Shown here: piece after piece, positions 53,294-64,000 of the stretch
How positions within the stretch are numbered: the first letter of the stretch is position 1
Layout: each line of letters begins with the position of its first letter
Source of the DNA: Apoderus coryli
Lineage: Eukaryota > Arthropoda > Insecta > Coleoptera > Attelabidae
Direction: 5' to 3'
NCBI GenBank assembly: GCA_911728435.2
Contig: OU452198.1
Span: 2,604,001 to 2,668,000, forward strand
DNA length: 64,000 nt
Program-made: the position numbers and the translations under genes
The notes under the pieces: generated by a model
Databases searched by the model: none
What the model was told of the DNA's origin: nothing
What the model saw: the letters and a program-made list of their open reading frames with translations, nothing else

Positions 53294-54980
53294 CTATAAA
53301 ATTCCAACCAGGCATTATAAGGAGATCAATATTTTTGATAAAGGTCGCCCTATTAATCTGGGTCAGGTTGAATTAAAAAAAGCATACTCGAAACTTCGGC
53401 CTATCAGCAATCAGATATGTTGAAGCTGTGCAAATCAGGAACTTTCCAAGGAAAAGATAGGAAAGGACCAAAAAATGAAAGTAGACCTAGGATTTTGAAA
53501 TTTTGTAACTACTCAGTTTTTTTTTTTAACATTTTGTCGTAACTTCATCCGAAAGGACACTTTACTATTGTAAAAAAAATCAGTATTTTCAAAATTGCCA
53601 AAGCGTACTTGAATTTTCAAAACTAAAATTCTCTCAAAATAGTTTCAAACCAATCAGGTCCAGAAGATCCAATTTTAACTCAAAATTGTACAAAAGTCGT
53701 TTCACTTATCAGTGGCAGAGGCAACGGGGCATCTCACAAAAATGAAAAAAGTTCCTACAAAAAATATAAAAAACAAAAAAGAAAAATAGACCTTTGACTC
53801 ACGGACACAAAAGAGTTTTGGACGTAGGAGTTTTTTTTTTGAAATGCATCCCACATATTATCAAGTACCATGGCAGCTTCCGCTACAATTCTAAGCTTAG
53901 CAGTTACAGTGTGCTTAAGACCCAACTATGAGAAAGCTTTTTCTAAAAATCTGCTTTATTTTTACCAAAAAATAAGCCATAATTTAATGTCCATTTCAAC
54001 CCTATAAAAGTTTAACAAACATATTTACCACAAAACGTATGTAGAAAGGAGATTAGATCATAAAAATGATGGCAGTTCCAGGTTTTAACGACCTTCCATA
54101 ATAAAAAATAAATATATTATGGTGAAAAGAACATGGAAAATTTAATAAAACATTTTACATTATACTTTATATGATCCACGTTCCTATAGGTCCGTACATA
54201 ATACATGAAATATTTTATGCATTATGTAGTAACATAAACATAGTTTAACGACAAATAAAGAGGAAAATTAATGTGGAAAATGTTATTCAAAATATAAATT
54301 ATTCAGCGTTTTGTAATGTATGGATGGCACCTCCTTCGCGAGGGGATTGCCAACATCTGGAAGCTGTGTAACAACTGTCCTTCTTGAAAATCGTCACAGG
54401 TGCTTAACAAACAGGTGAGTAGAATAGTATACATTATAAAACGTTTTTCGTTAGGTTATAATCGATTGCACCGTGGCCACAGTTAAGATAATAGACAGTT
54501 ACTTCACTTCGTGTCGGCACGTCTGATGTCCATGGATACAAATCAATTCGACGCGCTTATAGTTATAGTTATAAGATATATATATTATATTAATTGGGTC
54601 TGTAACCTGTTAGACAATAAAGAATATTATTATAATTATGTTCTTTTCGGCTAGGGTCCCTTGCGTGAGAGTGAGATCCGTTCTGGTTAGTCTTGTTGCT
54701 ATTAATGATATAATATGTTGTACCGCATCAACCCTCAAAGCAGCACCATCGTGAGCCACCGATATTTGTGACTATGGCACAGGTCTAGCTTGAATGTTCC
54801 ACGGCAGGTCCGGGGGTGTGGCTAACACGTCCTTTTACCAACTCAGCCTTCTTCTTCCTAGCTGACAGGAACTTCCCATCATCATCATCATATTTTTCGT
54901 TTAATACTTACTCAATCATTTTACTTTCCCGCACTGGTTACAAGTATTGTGATCGCGCGCTAGAAAAAAATTCTAGAACC
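53294..54980. other. No gene seen
   Basis: No coding region supported. A GTTAGACAATAAAGAATATT stretch near 54611-54630 followed by ATT-like sequence may be an eroded retroelement tail. The dispersed ACCAGTTAGGTGGTTGGAA repeat begins near 54980. Confidence 0.4.
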
Positions 54981-55385
54981 ATTTTGCAGTTCCTTGAGAA
55001 GATTAAAGCATTTCATATGTCACCAGTTAGGTGGTTGGAAGCTATAATAATAATAATAATAATTCAGTTTATTTGTAATCCAAAAGTACATGAATAAAAT
55101 TACAAAATTAAACATATTCTTAATATCAGATATCAGACTACAAAAAGGGTTAAAAGGCAGTCATAGACTGATTTTTAATTTTAACCCGCCCTTCCTTTTC
55201 GAGAAACATTAAAGATAATAAACAAACCAATGATCGTGCATTCTTACTTAGTAGTTAGTAAACAAAAAATAAAAAAATTAAAAAAAAACTATACAAACAA
55301 AAAAGAAGCATAAAAATCCTAAGAATTAGAAAACCTAACCATAATTCAAAACAATGTACAGATTTGGAGACGCAAGAAGTACAAA

Positions 55386-58175
55386 TTATTTATTTAATAA
55401 AAATGATCGGTAGGCACTTCTGAAACCGGACACAGTTAATTTCTTAAATTTTGAAGGGATTCGATTATACATAGCATAAATGTTGAATGAAAAAGACCTC
55501 AAAAATATTGCACTGTGATGCGGTGGAGGAGACAACAACCCCTTGTACCTTAAATTCAGTGTATGAACGTCAGAGCGAAAACTGATTTTATTATATAGAT
55601 AAGGGGGATGTCGTCGGATTATAATTGAGTGAAACAAACATGACATGTGTAATTTACGTCTATTATCCATGACATCCTTAAGTTTATATGAAACTGGATC
55701 GAACTTTCTAATGCCGTAGATGTAACGCAAGCAACACTTTTGAACTCTCTCTATTCTAGTTCTATCAATAGATGTTAAACACGGACCATACACAGCATCC
55801 CCATAGTTCAAATGACTTAGAACCAGACTGTCAGTCAACATAGTTTTTAGCTTTATTGAAAGCAAATGCCTATGGGGATATAGCATCTTTAAGTTAGCAT
55901 AGGCTCTACATAAGCATTTTGTTATATGTTGTGTGAATCTTAACTCCGTATCAAGTTCCAAACCGAGGTTTCTACTTACCAGCTTTTTAGGAATTGGTAT
56001 ATCATCCATGACAATGTCAAGGTTGTCAGACACCAAATTTTTATTTTTACCAAATACCAACAAGCACGACTTTTTCGGATTTATTGACATTTGGTGTCTC
56101 TTTGAGATTACTAGCAAATTATTCAAGTCCTGATTTATTATGAAATTAGCTGCAGCTACATCTTGGTGATTGAAGGAAAATTTAACTTGCCGATCATCGG
56201 CATACTCATAATTGGCGCAGTGTAGCAAACTTTTGTGAATATAAGCCGTGTAGAGGCAAAATAGCAGAGGAGAGAGGACAGAACCCTGTGGAACTCCACA
56301 TAGGATATCCCCCACCTCCGATCCCCCCTCATTAGTTTTCACAAACTGCATTCTATTACTTAAGAAGCTCCTTAACAATGCAACTGACGACAGGGAAAAA
56401 CCAACATAGTGCAAAATTGACAATAAGATGTCATGATTTACCCTATCGAAAGCCTTCGAATAATCCAACAAAATCAAAGCTGTTGTTCTTCCTAAATCAA
56501 TGTCATGTATTATATCATCTATCAGATCTAACAGTGCCGTAATGCAACTATACCCCTTTCTAAAGCCCGATTGTCTGTAAGGCAATATTTCGTATTCATT
56601 AATAAAGTCCATTATCTGGATGCACATAATCTTTTCCAGCACTTTTGACAAAGGAGACAAAATCGAAATCGGCCTTAAATCGTTAACATCGTTCACTACA
56701 TTTTTCTTAGGAAGAGGGAAAACCTTTGATATTCTCCAGCAAGCTGGGAATGTACCGGATAACAAACACGAGTTTATAATATTCGTAATGTATGGAACGA
56801 TATATGGACAACAGAGAAAAAGCATATTAACATTTAGATTGTCAGGTCCTACAGCCCGAGATTTAATTTCTGTAATATATTTCAACACTGTACTTTCATC
56901 TACTAATTTAAATTCAAAAAATCTATCAAAATTCATTACATAGTTTGTCTTATAAAAGTTTAGAAGGTGACTATCAGGCGGTGTTAAAACAGAAAATTGT
57001 AAAAAGTGATTATTTATGTAGTTCGGGTTATTTATGTTATTAGGTAGATCGGATGATTTTTTCTTTTTATATATATTTAACTCGCTAATTTTTTTCCAGA
57101 GGTCACCCTTATTGTTTTGACTATTGCGGATACAAAATTCCAAATAAGATTTTTTTTCCCTATTAATTGCATTGGTTACTTCATTTTTAACTTGTTTGTA
57201 AAAGTTCCAACTTGTAACACTTCTAGACATTTTATACTTTGCAAAAGCCCTATCCTTCTGCCGTACTAATCTTTTAATAGATTCTGTAAACCAAGGCTTG
57301 AATTCCTTCCTCGTGATAATCTCTCTCTCTGGAGCCACAGTATCAAATAAGTCTAGGAACAATTTATAAAAACATGAAAGTTTTAAATTAACATCATCCA
57401 TATAAAAAATATTTTCGAAAGGAGTAATTGATAATAAAGATTGAAGGAAGTCTTTGTCTATATTATTTAAGCATCTCGTCTTAAAAGTTCGCGCTATTGC
57501 GCGATCCTTACTAAAACTAAACTTACAAAAAACATTAAAGTGATCGAAAGCTCCCGATACATCCACCACACCGCAAGAAAATGATTCAAAGTCAACCGGT
57601 ATTAAAATAATATCAATTAGGGTGGCTGAGATTGATGTTACGCGTGTAGGGGTGTCAATAACCTGCTTCAAGTTATAAGTCGAAATTATATTGCCAAACT
57701 CTTGTATTTGAGCAATCTGAAAATCAAGCATGTCCAGATTAATATCCCCACCACAGATCAAAAAGTTGGATTCTACAAAATATTTACTAAAACATTGCTC
57801 TACGTGATCAAAGAAAGTAGCAACGCACCCTGCAGGTGGTCTATATAGAGCCCCCAAAATATATTTGGCCTTTTTAACTTTAATTTCCACCCAGAGATAT
57901 TCTATAGCTTCTGATGATAACTTACTCAAGTATTTATATTCGAAATCCGACCTGATCAATATGCCTACTCCACCGCCTCGGGTGCGTCTATCACATCTTA
58001 TAAAATCATACCCGTCGATCTTAATAATATCGTCAGGGACTGCATCAGACAACCAAGTCTCAGAAATACCAACACAGTCAAATGAGTTTTGTTGTATATA
58101 ATCTTTCACATCTGAAAAATTCTTTGTTAAAGATCTTACGTTCCAAAATGAAAAATTGAAAGCCGTTTTATTCAT
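55386..58175 (-). CDS. LINE ORF2: endonuclease and reverse transcriptase
   Basis: 929 aa from ATG at 58175. The N-terminal apurinic-type endonuclease has SETWLS (E39), GGDINLDML (143-149) and a terminal D211-H212; the usual SDH reads FDH. Middle linker, then reverse transcriptase: AVGPDNLNVNML (441-452), LRPISIL (500-506), SGFRKGYS (536-543), LDYSKAFDRVNHDIL (570-584), CGVPQGSVLSPLLF (626-639) and the catalytic YADD (658-661). The C-terminal region (SHLNYGDAVYG, ERVQKCCLRYI) follows, with no RNase H or integrase. It nicks target DNA and primes reverse transcription from its own 3' end. The group is uncertain, CR1/Daphne-like by motif style. Confidence 0.93.
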   Translation of the reverse strand: MNKTAFNFSFWNVRSLTKNFSDVKDYIQQNSFDCVGISETWLSDAVPDDIIKIDGYDFIRCDRRTRGGGVGILIRSDFEYKYLSKLSSEAIEYLWVEIKVKKAKYILGALYRPPAGCVATFFDHVEQCFSKYFVESNFLICGGDINLDMLDFQIAQIQEFGNIISTYNLKQVIDTPTRVTSISATLIDIILIPVDFESFSCGVVDVSGAFDHFNVFCKFSFSKDRAIARTFKTRCLNNIDKDFLQSLLSITPFENIFYMDDVNLKLSCFYKLFLDLFDTVAPEREIITRKEFKPWFTESIKRLVRQKDRAFAKYKMSRSVTSWNFYKQVKNEVTNAINREKKSYLEFCIRNSQNNKGDLWKKISELNIYKKKKSSDLPNNINNPNYINNHFLQFSVLTPPDSHLLNFYKTNYVMNFDRFFEFKLVDESTVLKYITEIKSRAVGPDNLNVNMLFLCCPYIVPYITNIINSCLLSGTFPACWRISKVFPLPKKNVVNDVNDLRPISILSPLSKVLEKIMCIQIMDFINEYEILPYRQSGFRKGYSCITALLDLIDDIIHDIDLGRTTALILLDYSKAFDRVNHDILLSILHYVGFSLSSVALLRSFLSNRMQFVKTNEGGSEVGDILCGVPQGSVLSPLLFCLYTAYIHKSLLHCANYEYADDRQVKFSFNHQDVAAANFIINQDLNNLLVISKRHQMSINPKKSCLLVFGKNKNLVSDNLDIVMDDIPIPKKLVSRNLGLELDTELRFTQHITKCLCRAYANLKMLYPHRHLLSIKLKTMLTDSLVLSHLNYGDAVYGPCLTSIDRTRIERVQKCCLRYIYGIRKFDPVSYKLKDVMDNRRKLHMSCLFHSIIIRRHPPYLYNKISFRSDVHTLNLRYKGLLSPPPHHSAIFLRSFSFNIYAMYNRIPSKFKKLTVSGFRSAYRSFLLNK

Positions 58176-58405
58176 AGGCTCTAAAAAATAAGAACAAGAA
58201 TCAAATAAAATAACAGAACAATTATTATGCAGATATTAATTTCACAGTACTTCAATATACCCACTTCTAATTAAAGTACAATATATCAAATGATAATTAA
58301 ATTGTACAATAAAAAAACACAACAAAAAAAGAAAATATGCTTACAAAAAAAAAAAGGTTTACGCTAATTTAAAAAAAAAAGTTTACTGATTTCGGCAGGC
58401 CCTCC

Positions 58406-59038
58406 TTAGATTAACGTATCTAGATCATCGCAAGACTGTATTCTGCGGATACGATTCCTGTACTTCGTGAAAATATTTCCATTGTGACTCCATACTTCCC
58501 GATTTCCCAGCTTTTCTTTAGCTTTTTGGAAAAGGTCATATTGCCTCCTGGTGAGTTCTTCAACAATTACTATACGTGTTCCTTTCAGATTTTTTTTGTT
58601 TTTAAATATATCAGCTTTATGACTTATGCTGGAGAATCTTGTCACTATAGGTCGTGGCTTATTCGAATTCCCATCCGTATTTCCAATTCGATAACACAAG
58701 TCCAGGCTGCAATTAGACACCAAAAGTTTTTCTGAAAATAGCTTATTTAATTTTTCCTTTAGGTTTTCGTTCTTATCCTCTTGCAAGCCATATATGCGAA
58801 GTTCTGATCGCTTGTTAAACTGCTCCATTTTATCCAGTTTATCACTTAATGCTTTATTCTCCGCTTCAAGATCGTGCATTTTTGTTTCCATGCCATTAAC
58901 TTTCGATGAAAGATCTTTGAGTTTATCTGACAACACTGTCGATATTCTTTCTACTATGGAATCTACGAGAGCGGCGTCCGATAAGCAGTCTCTTATCAGT
59001 TCCTTTAATTCACTTTTTTGTTGTCTGTTGTACGGCAT
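58406..59038 (-). CDS. LINE ORF1: coiled-coil RNA-binding protein
   Basis: 210 aa from ATG at 59038, on the same strand and upstream of ORF2. Residues about 30-80 (KLKDLSSKVNGMETKMHDLE, then ENKALSDKLDKMEQ) form heptad-rich coiled coil, likely for trimerisation. Residues about 80-200 (RSELRIYGLQ, SLDLCYRIGN, RPIVTRFSSISHKADIF, LKGTRIVIVEELTRRQY) match the RNA-recognition and C-terminal domain pattern of L1-type ORF1 proteins, which coat LINE RNA and act as nucleic acid chaperones. Intact. Confidence 0.85.
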   Translation of the reverse strand: MPYNRQQKSELKELIRDCLSDAALVDSIVERISTVLSDKLKDLSSKVNGMETKMHDLEAENKALSDKLDKMEQFNKRSELRIYGLQEDKNENLKEKLNKLFSEKLLVSNCSLDLCYRIGNTDGNSNKPRPIVTRFSSISHKADIFKNKKNLKGTRIVIVEELTRRQYDLFQKAKEKLGNREVWSHNGNIFTKYRNRIRRIQSCDDLDTLI

Positions 59039-59286
59039 TTTAATTCTATTTTATCAGTTTAATATAAACTCTACTTAAAAATGAAATGTTAAATAATTCG
59101 TTATACTTTGATTTTTATATTAATAAATAGGATGATTTTTTATCTTTAAATTGAACCCACATTCAACAGGAAACTTGCTTTTTAACTTGAAAAAATTCAA
59201 TTTATTTGGGAGCTGACCGAAAACACGTTCACACAGCACGAATCATCAGATATAATAACTCTTATTATAATATAATAAAGTAATTT

Positions 59287-59400
59287 TGGCGTAATTGATA
59301 GTGTGCGCTTTGCATGGAGAAGGTTCTGGGTTCGAATTCCAGCTCTGGCAATATTTTTTTTTCTAATTTCTGAATAAAGTAGTTAGTTTGTTACGTTAGA
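59287..59400 (+). mobile_element. tRNA-derived SINE, copy 2
   Basis: TTGATAGTGTGCGC (A-box-like), B box GGGTTCGAATTCC (59328-59340), then AGCTCTGGCAATA, a T run and CTAATTTCTGAATAAAGTAG as in the 6501 copy. It continues with TTAGTTTGTTACGTTAG, shared with the 62926 copy. Confidence 0.75.
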
Positions 59401-60530
59401 TTATTGCAAATAATGAAAATAATACAATTCTACTAAATAAAATTTTACGGGCATTTTTCCTGACGTTCTGTGACAGTATAATATTTTAATTTTTAAACCA
59501 ATTGGATGTTTTGTATGAATTTTGTTGGAAACCCAATGGTTTAAGGAAAAGTCATGGTTGTTTATAAAGATTAATATTTATTTAAATTAACTTCACTTGT
59601 TACACTTAGATTTAACTTACAAAATAAATGATGATAAAGAAATTCAAAAAGTAAACTGGCAGAGTAACTAACTGCTTGAAACAATGAAATTAGAGTAAGT
59701 ACATTTGGAAATGCGTGATTCTAGTATTTATGTTGAATATAATTGACGTAAGAGATCGAATTAATGAATTTAAGAAGTGTGAAAGTAATTAAGATTAGTT
59801 CTTCCAAAACAAAATAAGATCGTTATAATGTAGTGCATTAGAAGCTTTCGCAATACTTATTTGACGCTCAATAAAAATAATAGCTTGATAAGCAGTTATT
59901 GGTGTTAGAGGTTATTGCCAAAAGATCTTAGAAAAATAGAATAATAAATTAGGATATTTGTAATATGAATAACAAAGTTCCTGAAACTGAAATACGAGCA
60001 TACAGGGTGGATTGTGTATGTTCTTACATTTTGCAACCTTACTAATAATGATAAAAATAAATATAAATTTTCGGAATGCTCATCTAGATAAAATACTAAC
60101 CACTTATAACATTTTTAAAATTCTTAATACCACCTAGCAGGCAGGAACTTCCGAAGGAATTCTTTGTTACTCATTGGATTTTTATTACTCTACACTTATT
60201 TATGACTAAACTATACCATCCAATTCCTGCCATTTGCATTGTGTGAAGTGACCTTTACCCCGGACCGGTCTTCGACGAAATAAATGCCTAAACACTGAAA
60301 ATAAAATTAAACGAAACAAAAAACGAGAAAAGGAGAGAGAGAAATACGCAGCTAAAAGCTCTTAAGTACTTTATATCTACTATACAGTGGCTTCCAAAAT
60401 TACCTCAACGTTGAAGTAATATAAATTTATTTATTTGTAAAAAAATTTTTACTTAAACTTAAAATTAAGGGTGTCATAAACTGAAATGAACTGGTGTAGA
60501 CCTTCTTCTCTCTGTAGATCTTTCATCACT
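59401..60530. other. No gene seen
   Basis: AT-rich, no supported coding frame. Confidence 0.5.
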
Positions 60531-60544
60531 GCAATCCCTCCATA

Positions 60545-61566
60545 TCGAGTAGTATCCTGGGACCTTTACTGTTTTTAATATACGTAAATGATTTATACAA
60601 ATTTCAAGAAGACTCAAATATAATCCTCTTTGCTGACGACACAACTAGTCTGATTAGATATCGACCAAACGACCCTTTAGGGGAGTTGGTTAATGCTGTT
60701 GAGACTGACATAGGCAATTGCTTTCTGGCAAATGAATTGAGCTTGAATCAGGCGAAAACTCAGAGCATGAACTTTACATTGCGTTCTGCGCCTATCGATC
60801 TTCAGAGCGTGAGGTTCCTTGGGGTTCATCTTGATCCTAAATTAACCTGGGAGAGTCATGTTCGAGAGCTTGGGTGTTCGCTGTCCAGGGTGATATATCT
60901 CATCAGAAGTGTTTCAATCGCCAGTCTGTTGACGGTATATCACGGTTATTTTGTTTCCCGTATGTCGTATGGTATTTTGAACTGGGGACATAGTTCCCAT
61001 GCAATGAATATCTTCAAGCTACAGAGGAGATGTTTGCGTACAATGTTGGGGCTCGGTTGGCGTGACTGCTGTAAAAAGTATTTTATTGAACATGGACTAC
61101 TTACTTTGCCTTCCTTGTACATCTTAAACTGTCTTGGCTACATTCGAACCAATGCCTCGCATTTCACTCTTCACTCTGATATGCATAATTATGGTACGCG
61201 AAATCGAAATGACATATTGCCTGAATTTCACCGCCTATTGAGGACTAGGAAAGGTTCTGACTATTATTGTGTTAAATTTTATAATAAGCTGCCGTCTCAC
61301 ATAAAGAACCTTGGTGAAGTACAGTTTAACAAAAGTATTAAATCATTTTTGATATATCAAGCTTTTTATACCTTTGAGGACTATTTCAGAAGCGATATTG
61401 TAAGATTTTTCTAGATTTTAGTATGTTTTATGTTGTTGCTATTTTAATTTGTTTGTAAGCCTTTCTTTGTTGCTGTAACTTTGATTGATTAATTTTTGTT
61501 CTTTTTTGACGTACTATACATGTTTTGTAACATAAGATGGTGAATAAATATATCTATCTATCTCTA
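60545..61566 (+). pseudogene. 5'-truncated LINE reverse transcriptase
   Basis: Opens inside the GVPQGS block (SILGPLLFLIYVNDLY), with NIILFADDTTSLI as the catalytic box, LSLNQAKTQSMNF, RFLGVHLDPKLTW, LQRRCLRTMLGLGWRDCC, NYGTRNRNDILPEF and YNKLPSHIKNL, ending at 61414 in an unbroken frame from the truncation point. The 3' end has GGTGAATAAATA and a TATC repeat (61550-61563). Closest relative in the window is the 8139 copy, which shares the FLGVxLDPKLTW and TRNxNDILPE blocks. Confidence 0.85.
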
Positions 61567-62365
61567 CCAACTGTTGACGTAGTCGTCGATTCCGTGGTCG
61601 TATGCTTTGCCCCTCAATGTTCCAACGCTTATATTTTTTAGTAGGATCATCTTACGATGTTTCTGGACTTTTCAACAGCGATATTTTCACTGCAAGTACG
61701 TTATTGTTAGCTGATTGCGAAGGTCATCCAGCGTGTGAGTTCTTTCATCCCTTAACTAAATAAAAGAAGTGTATTTGAAGCATACATCCTCTCCGTCCTT
61801 AGATTGTTGGCATTTGAGAATTAGGAGTCTTCTGTACGTTTGGAGCTATAGTTTATAACTCCTAATGATTCTATATCCGAACCCATAAGATTACAGTCAA
61901 CGTTAACACTGTGATTGGTCGAAATACAGCCAATCAGAGTATATAATTTACGAGGTTTGTTCAGAAATATATGCATTTTTACGACAACCAAGTACCTACC
62001 CCAAAAAATCACCAAAGTGACCTCTAGTGTGACTAGGCAATTTGGCCGGTGAAACAAGAATCTTGGACAAAAAGTAACAACTCCATTTCATCCTATTGGC
62101 AACACTACATACGCCCGAATTCCCTAGCGGGGGGCTTTATTTATTTGCAAAAGCCATGAATTATGTTGCCACAAATCCGGGGGCATATCTTGTAGTTAAT
62201 ATTCTTTATTGACGATGGCAAAAACTCACGATACACCATGCCATTGTAATCGAAGAAAACTGAGCAAAACCTTTACTTTTGACCGAACTTGAGGCCTTTT
62301 TTCGGTCTTGGCTCTTCTGATCATGTCAACCGTTTGATGTGATTTGAATTTGAAGCATTACTTTG
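61567..62365. other. No gene; possible mariner-type terminus at 61949
   Basis: TTTACGAGGTTTGTTCAGAA at 61947-61966 resembles a mariner end but has no partner. The minus-strand open frame that crosses it is not recognisable. Confidence 0.35.
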
Positions 62366-62369
62366 CAAC

Positions 62370-62905
62370 TAGCAACTATAACTATATTGCGGACGATACA
62401 ACACTCCTGTGGGATAATGAGAACGTTGATGTTATCAAGCGGGATATTCAGAGTGATTTGATAGAACTAAAGGAGTGGTGTGATTGTAACTATCTTTCAT
62501 CGAAGATATTAAGTGTGTTAAATTTCTTAGATATAAGGCTTAAATTAGAGGAATATGTGAGGCAGTTGAGTGGAAGAGTTTTGTCGGGTTGTTATGCGTT
62601 AAGGGTTGTTGCGTGGGCATTGGGATCGGAGGCTGCGCGTAACGCTTATTTTTCGCTAGTTGAATCACATCTTAGATACGGTATTGCTTTATTTAATTTT
62701 CATTTTCATGCAGTTGAGCTTTATTCAAAGGTTATTTACAGGAAAGGGCAATCCGCTATCTGTGTAGGGTTGCTGTAGGGGCAAGTTGTAGAGAACTGTT
62801 TAAGAAACATCAAATATTGACACTCACTTCATTATTTATATTAGAAAATGTATGTCTCCTGCATAGAAACTTGCAGATTATATCTTCGTCTGCTCCATCG
62901 GCGGA
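62370..62905 (+). pseudogene. LINE reverse transcriptase fragment
   Basis: YIADDTTLLWDNENVDVIKR is a catalytic box and following region. LRLKLEEYVRQLSGRVLSGC and LVESHLRYGIALFN follow after a small deletion. A frameshift near 62745 leads into VAVGASCRELFKKHQILTL. It ends at about 62905, just before a SINE. Confidence 0.75.
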
Positions 62906-62925
62906 AATCTGTCTGTATATGTATG

Positions 62926-63005
62926 TTTGGTTCGAATCCCAGCTCTGGCAATTTTTTTTTTTTTAATTTTTGAATAAAGTTATTAGTTTTTTACGTTAGT
63001 TTATT
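62926..63005 (+). mobile_element. tRNA-derived SINE, copy 3 (3' part)
   Basis: Starts at the B box (GGTTCGAATCCC, 62929-62940), then AGCTCTGGCAAT, a T run, TTGAATAAAGTTATTAG and TTTTACGTTAG. The A-box half is missing. Confidence 0.7.
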
Positions 63006-63682
63006 ATTATTTTCGTTACGCAGGTCATAGTAATATCTCTTTGATTATATTATATTTTGTCGGGAATGTTTTGGGGCGACATGCTGTGACTAAATTGAAA
63101 TAATCAACCTGAAGTAGACTTTTGAACTGTACTGTATATAATATGTGGTAACTATGCCTTTTGGAAGGCGGGACACACAATGAAAATGAAACAAGAAGAA
63201 TAAAGAAGAAAAAGAAAATAAATAAAAGAACCTCGCGACGAGTACGGCTCGTTTTTAACGTTAATCGCGTTATTTTCAACTAAAATGTGAGTCTTATAAT
63301 CGTTTTAAAACGGTTTTGAAAGCGACACGCGGAAAGGCGTTTAGGATAAAGTATGTTATGAACTTGAATAAAGTAATTACTAACGCACGTGGTGTTAAAA
63401 AGTGCCATAGGTGTACATACCTACTACATCTGGTAGTACCAGGGATGTTACGAGCGAAGGGGTACAATTTTGTCTTAAAAAGAGTAGGTAGAATTAAGAC
63501 TTGTAACAGGTCATTCAATAAATAGAGCATCCGTGCCTGGTTGGATTTAATATTACTGTTGTATTTGGGTTTAAATAGGTTCTATATTAACTAAAAATTA
63601 ATAGATTTCAGTTTGATTTGGTTGTGTTTGAGATTTTCTTACACTAGTATACTTCTATAGAAATTAATGAGACATTATTTTA
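63006..63682. other. No gene seen
   Basis: Two open frames of similar extent on opposite strands (63294-63530 and 63316-63525) cover the same DNA, and neither is recognisable. Confidence 0.45.
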
Positions 63683-64000
63683 ATAATAATAATAATAATA
63701 ACTTTATTAGCCTTGAGTTAGTACAAAAATCTAATAGTACATGGGCATGTCAAGTAAATAACCAATAAAACAATATAAAATCTAAACACAAATCCAATGG
63801 TATCAACATATAGCTAAAACTTATACACAAAAATACCTGTATATGTACATTAAACCATAAACATACAACGTAAGAATAAGACAGTCAAACAAAAACAACA
63901 GTTCGTCACCACACAAGAGGTCAAAACACAAAAAAGAAGGATCATTAAGAGCAGTGCTCAACATACTCGCTCAGACTGTAAAAAGAGTGTAGTATAAGGA
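63683..64000 (-). mobile_element. LINE 3' end, minus strand, running off the window
   Basis: AATAATAATAATAATAAC at 63684-63701 followed by TTTATTAGCCTTGAG is the antisense of an ATT-tailed LINE 3' end, as at 35748 and 55041. The coding part, if present, lies beyond the window. Confidence 0.5.

Larger units (their letters stand above)
55041..59250 (-). mobile_element. Full-length two-ORF LINE
   Basis: Minus strand. 3' end with an ATT repeat tail (antisense AATAATAAT at 55044-55061), a 3' UTR of about 330 bp, ORF2, a gap of about 230 bp, ORF1, and a 5' UTR of about 200 bp. The 5' boundary near 59250 is an estimate; I could not find a clear target duplication. Both ORFs are uninterrupted, making this the best candidate for an autonomous LINE in the window. 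Confidence 0.85.

Noticed and set aside
63294..63530. Overlapping ORFs on both strands
   Set aside because: Chance open frames over the same DNA; neither has a recognisable motif.

Overview
This is nuclear DNA from an animal, most probably an insect. It is AT-rich, has no prokaryotic gene organisation, and almost every recognisable coding stretch belongs to a transposable element of a class common in insects: mariner/Tc1, Ty3/Gypsy, several non-LTR (LINE) groups, Crypton-like tyrosine recombinases and tRNA-derived SINEs. The only host-type coding sequence I recognise is a broken small heat shock protein copy sitting inside a repeat. I see no intact ordinary host gene. The order of insect cannot be fixed from the sequence alone.

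Layout. 0-7 kb: a dispersed repeat with degenerate ~140-bp units (family A), a mariner-type MITE, fold-back repeats, a LINE 3' end, a solo LTR splitting an unknown ORF, an intact Crypton-like ORF and a SINE. 7.9-17 kb: a mariner end joined to a 5'-truncated LINE, a decayed tyrosine-recombinase gene, LINE debris, and a DD41D (rosa-type) mariner with recognisable ends and a broken transposase. 17.6-20 kb: a second family A block carrying the heat shock pseudogene. 21-31 kb: a LINE with an internal deletion, a decayed mariner, fold-back elements, a ~182-bp tandem array and two truncated LINEs. 32.7-35.2 kb: a nearly full LINE with an endonuclease and YADD reverse transcriptase. 36-40 kb: an inverted family A copy invaded by a fold-back element that was itself invaded by a mariner, followed by a second fold-back element. 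40.3-45.7 kb: a complete Ty3/Gypsy element with identical LTRs and intact gag and pol. 46-53 kb: two more copies of the same mariner family, both rearranged, plus LINE pieces. 55-59.3 kb: a full-length LINE with two intact ORFs. 59-64 kb: SINEs and LINE fragments.

Most unusual finding. Both arms of the two fold-back elements at 37.2-39.9 kb contain a short structured motif matching the type I hammerhead ribozyme plan: CTGATGA box, stem II, GAAA, palindromic stem III, a GTC triplet, and a closing stem I of GCCA with TGGC. The two elements differ in their stem II sequence yet keep it paired, and they are flanked by 11-12-bp target duplications. Diverged relatives occur at 3.1 kb and 24.6 kb. 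Hammerheads are known in the terminal repeats of Penelope-like retroelements, so these may be non-autonomous relatives. One extra base between the CTGANGA box and stem II departs from the canonical core, so activity is unproven.

A second theme is inverted-template rearrangement inside one mariner family. Copy 1 has a 72-bp inverted internal duplication kept in frame, copy 2 has its 5' end replaced by an inverted copy of its 3' end, and copy 3 has a micro-inversion.
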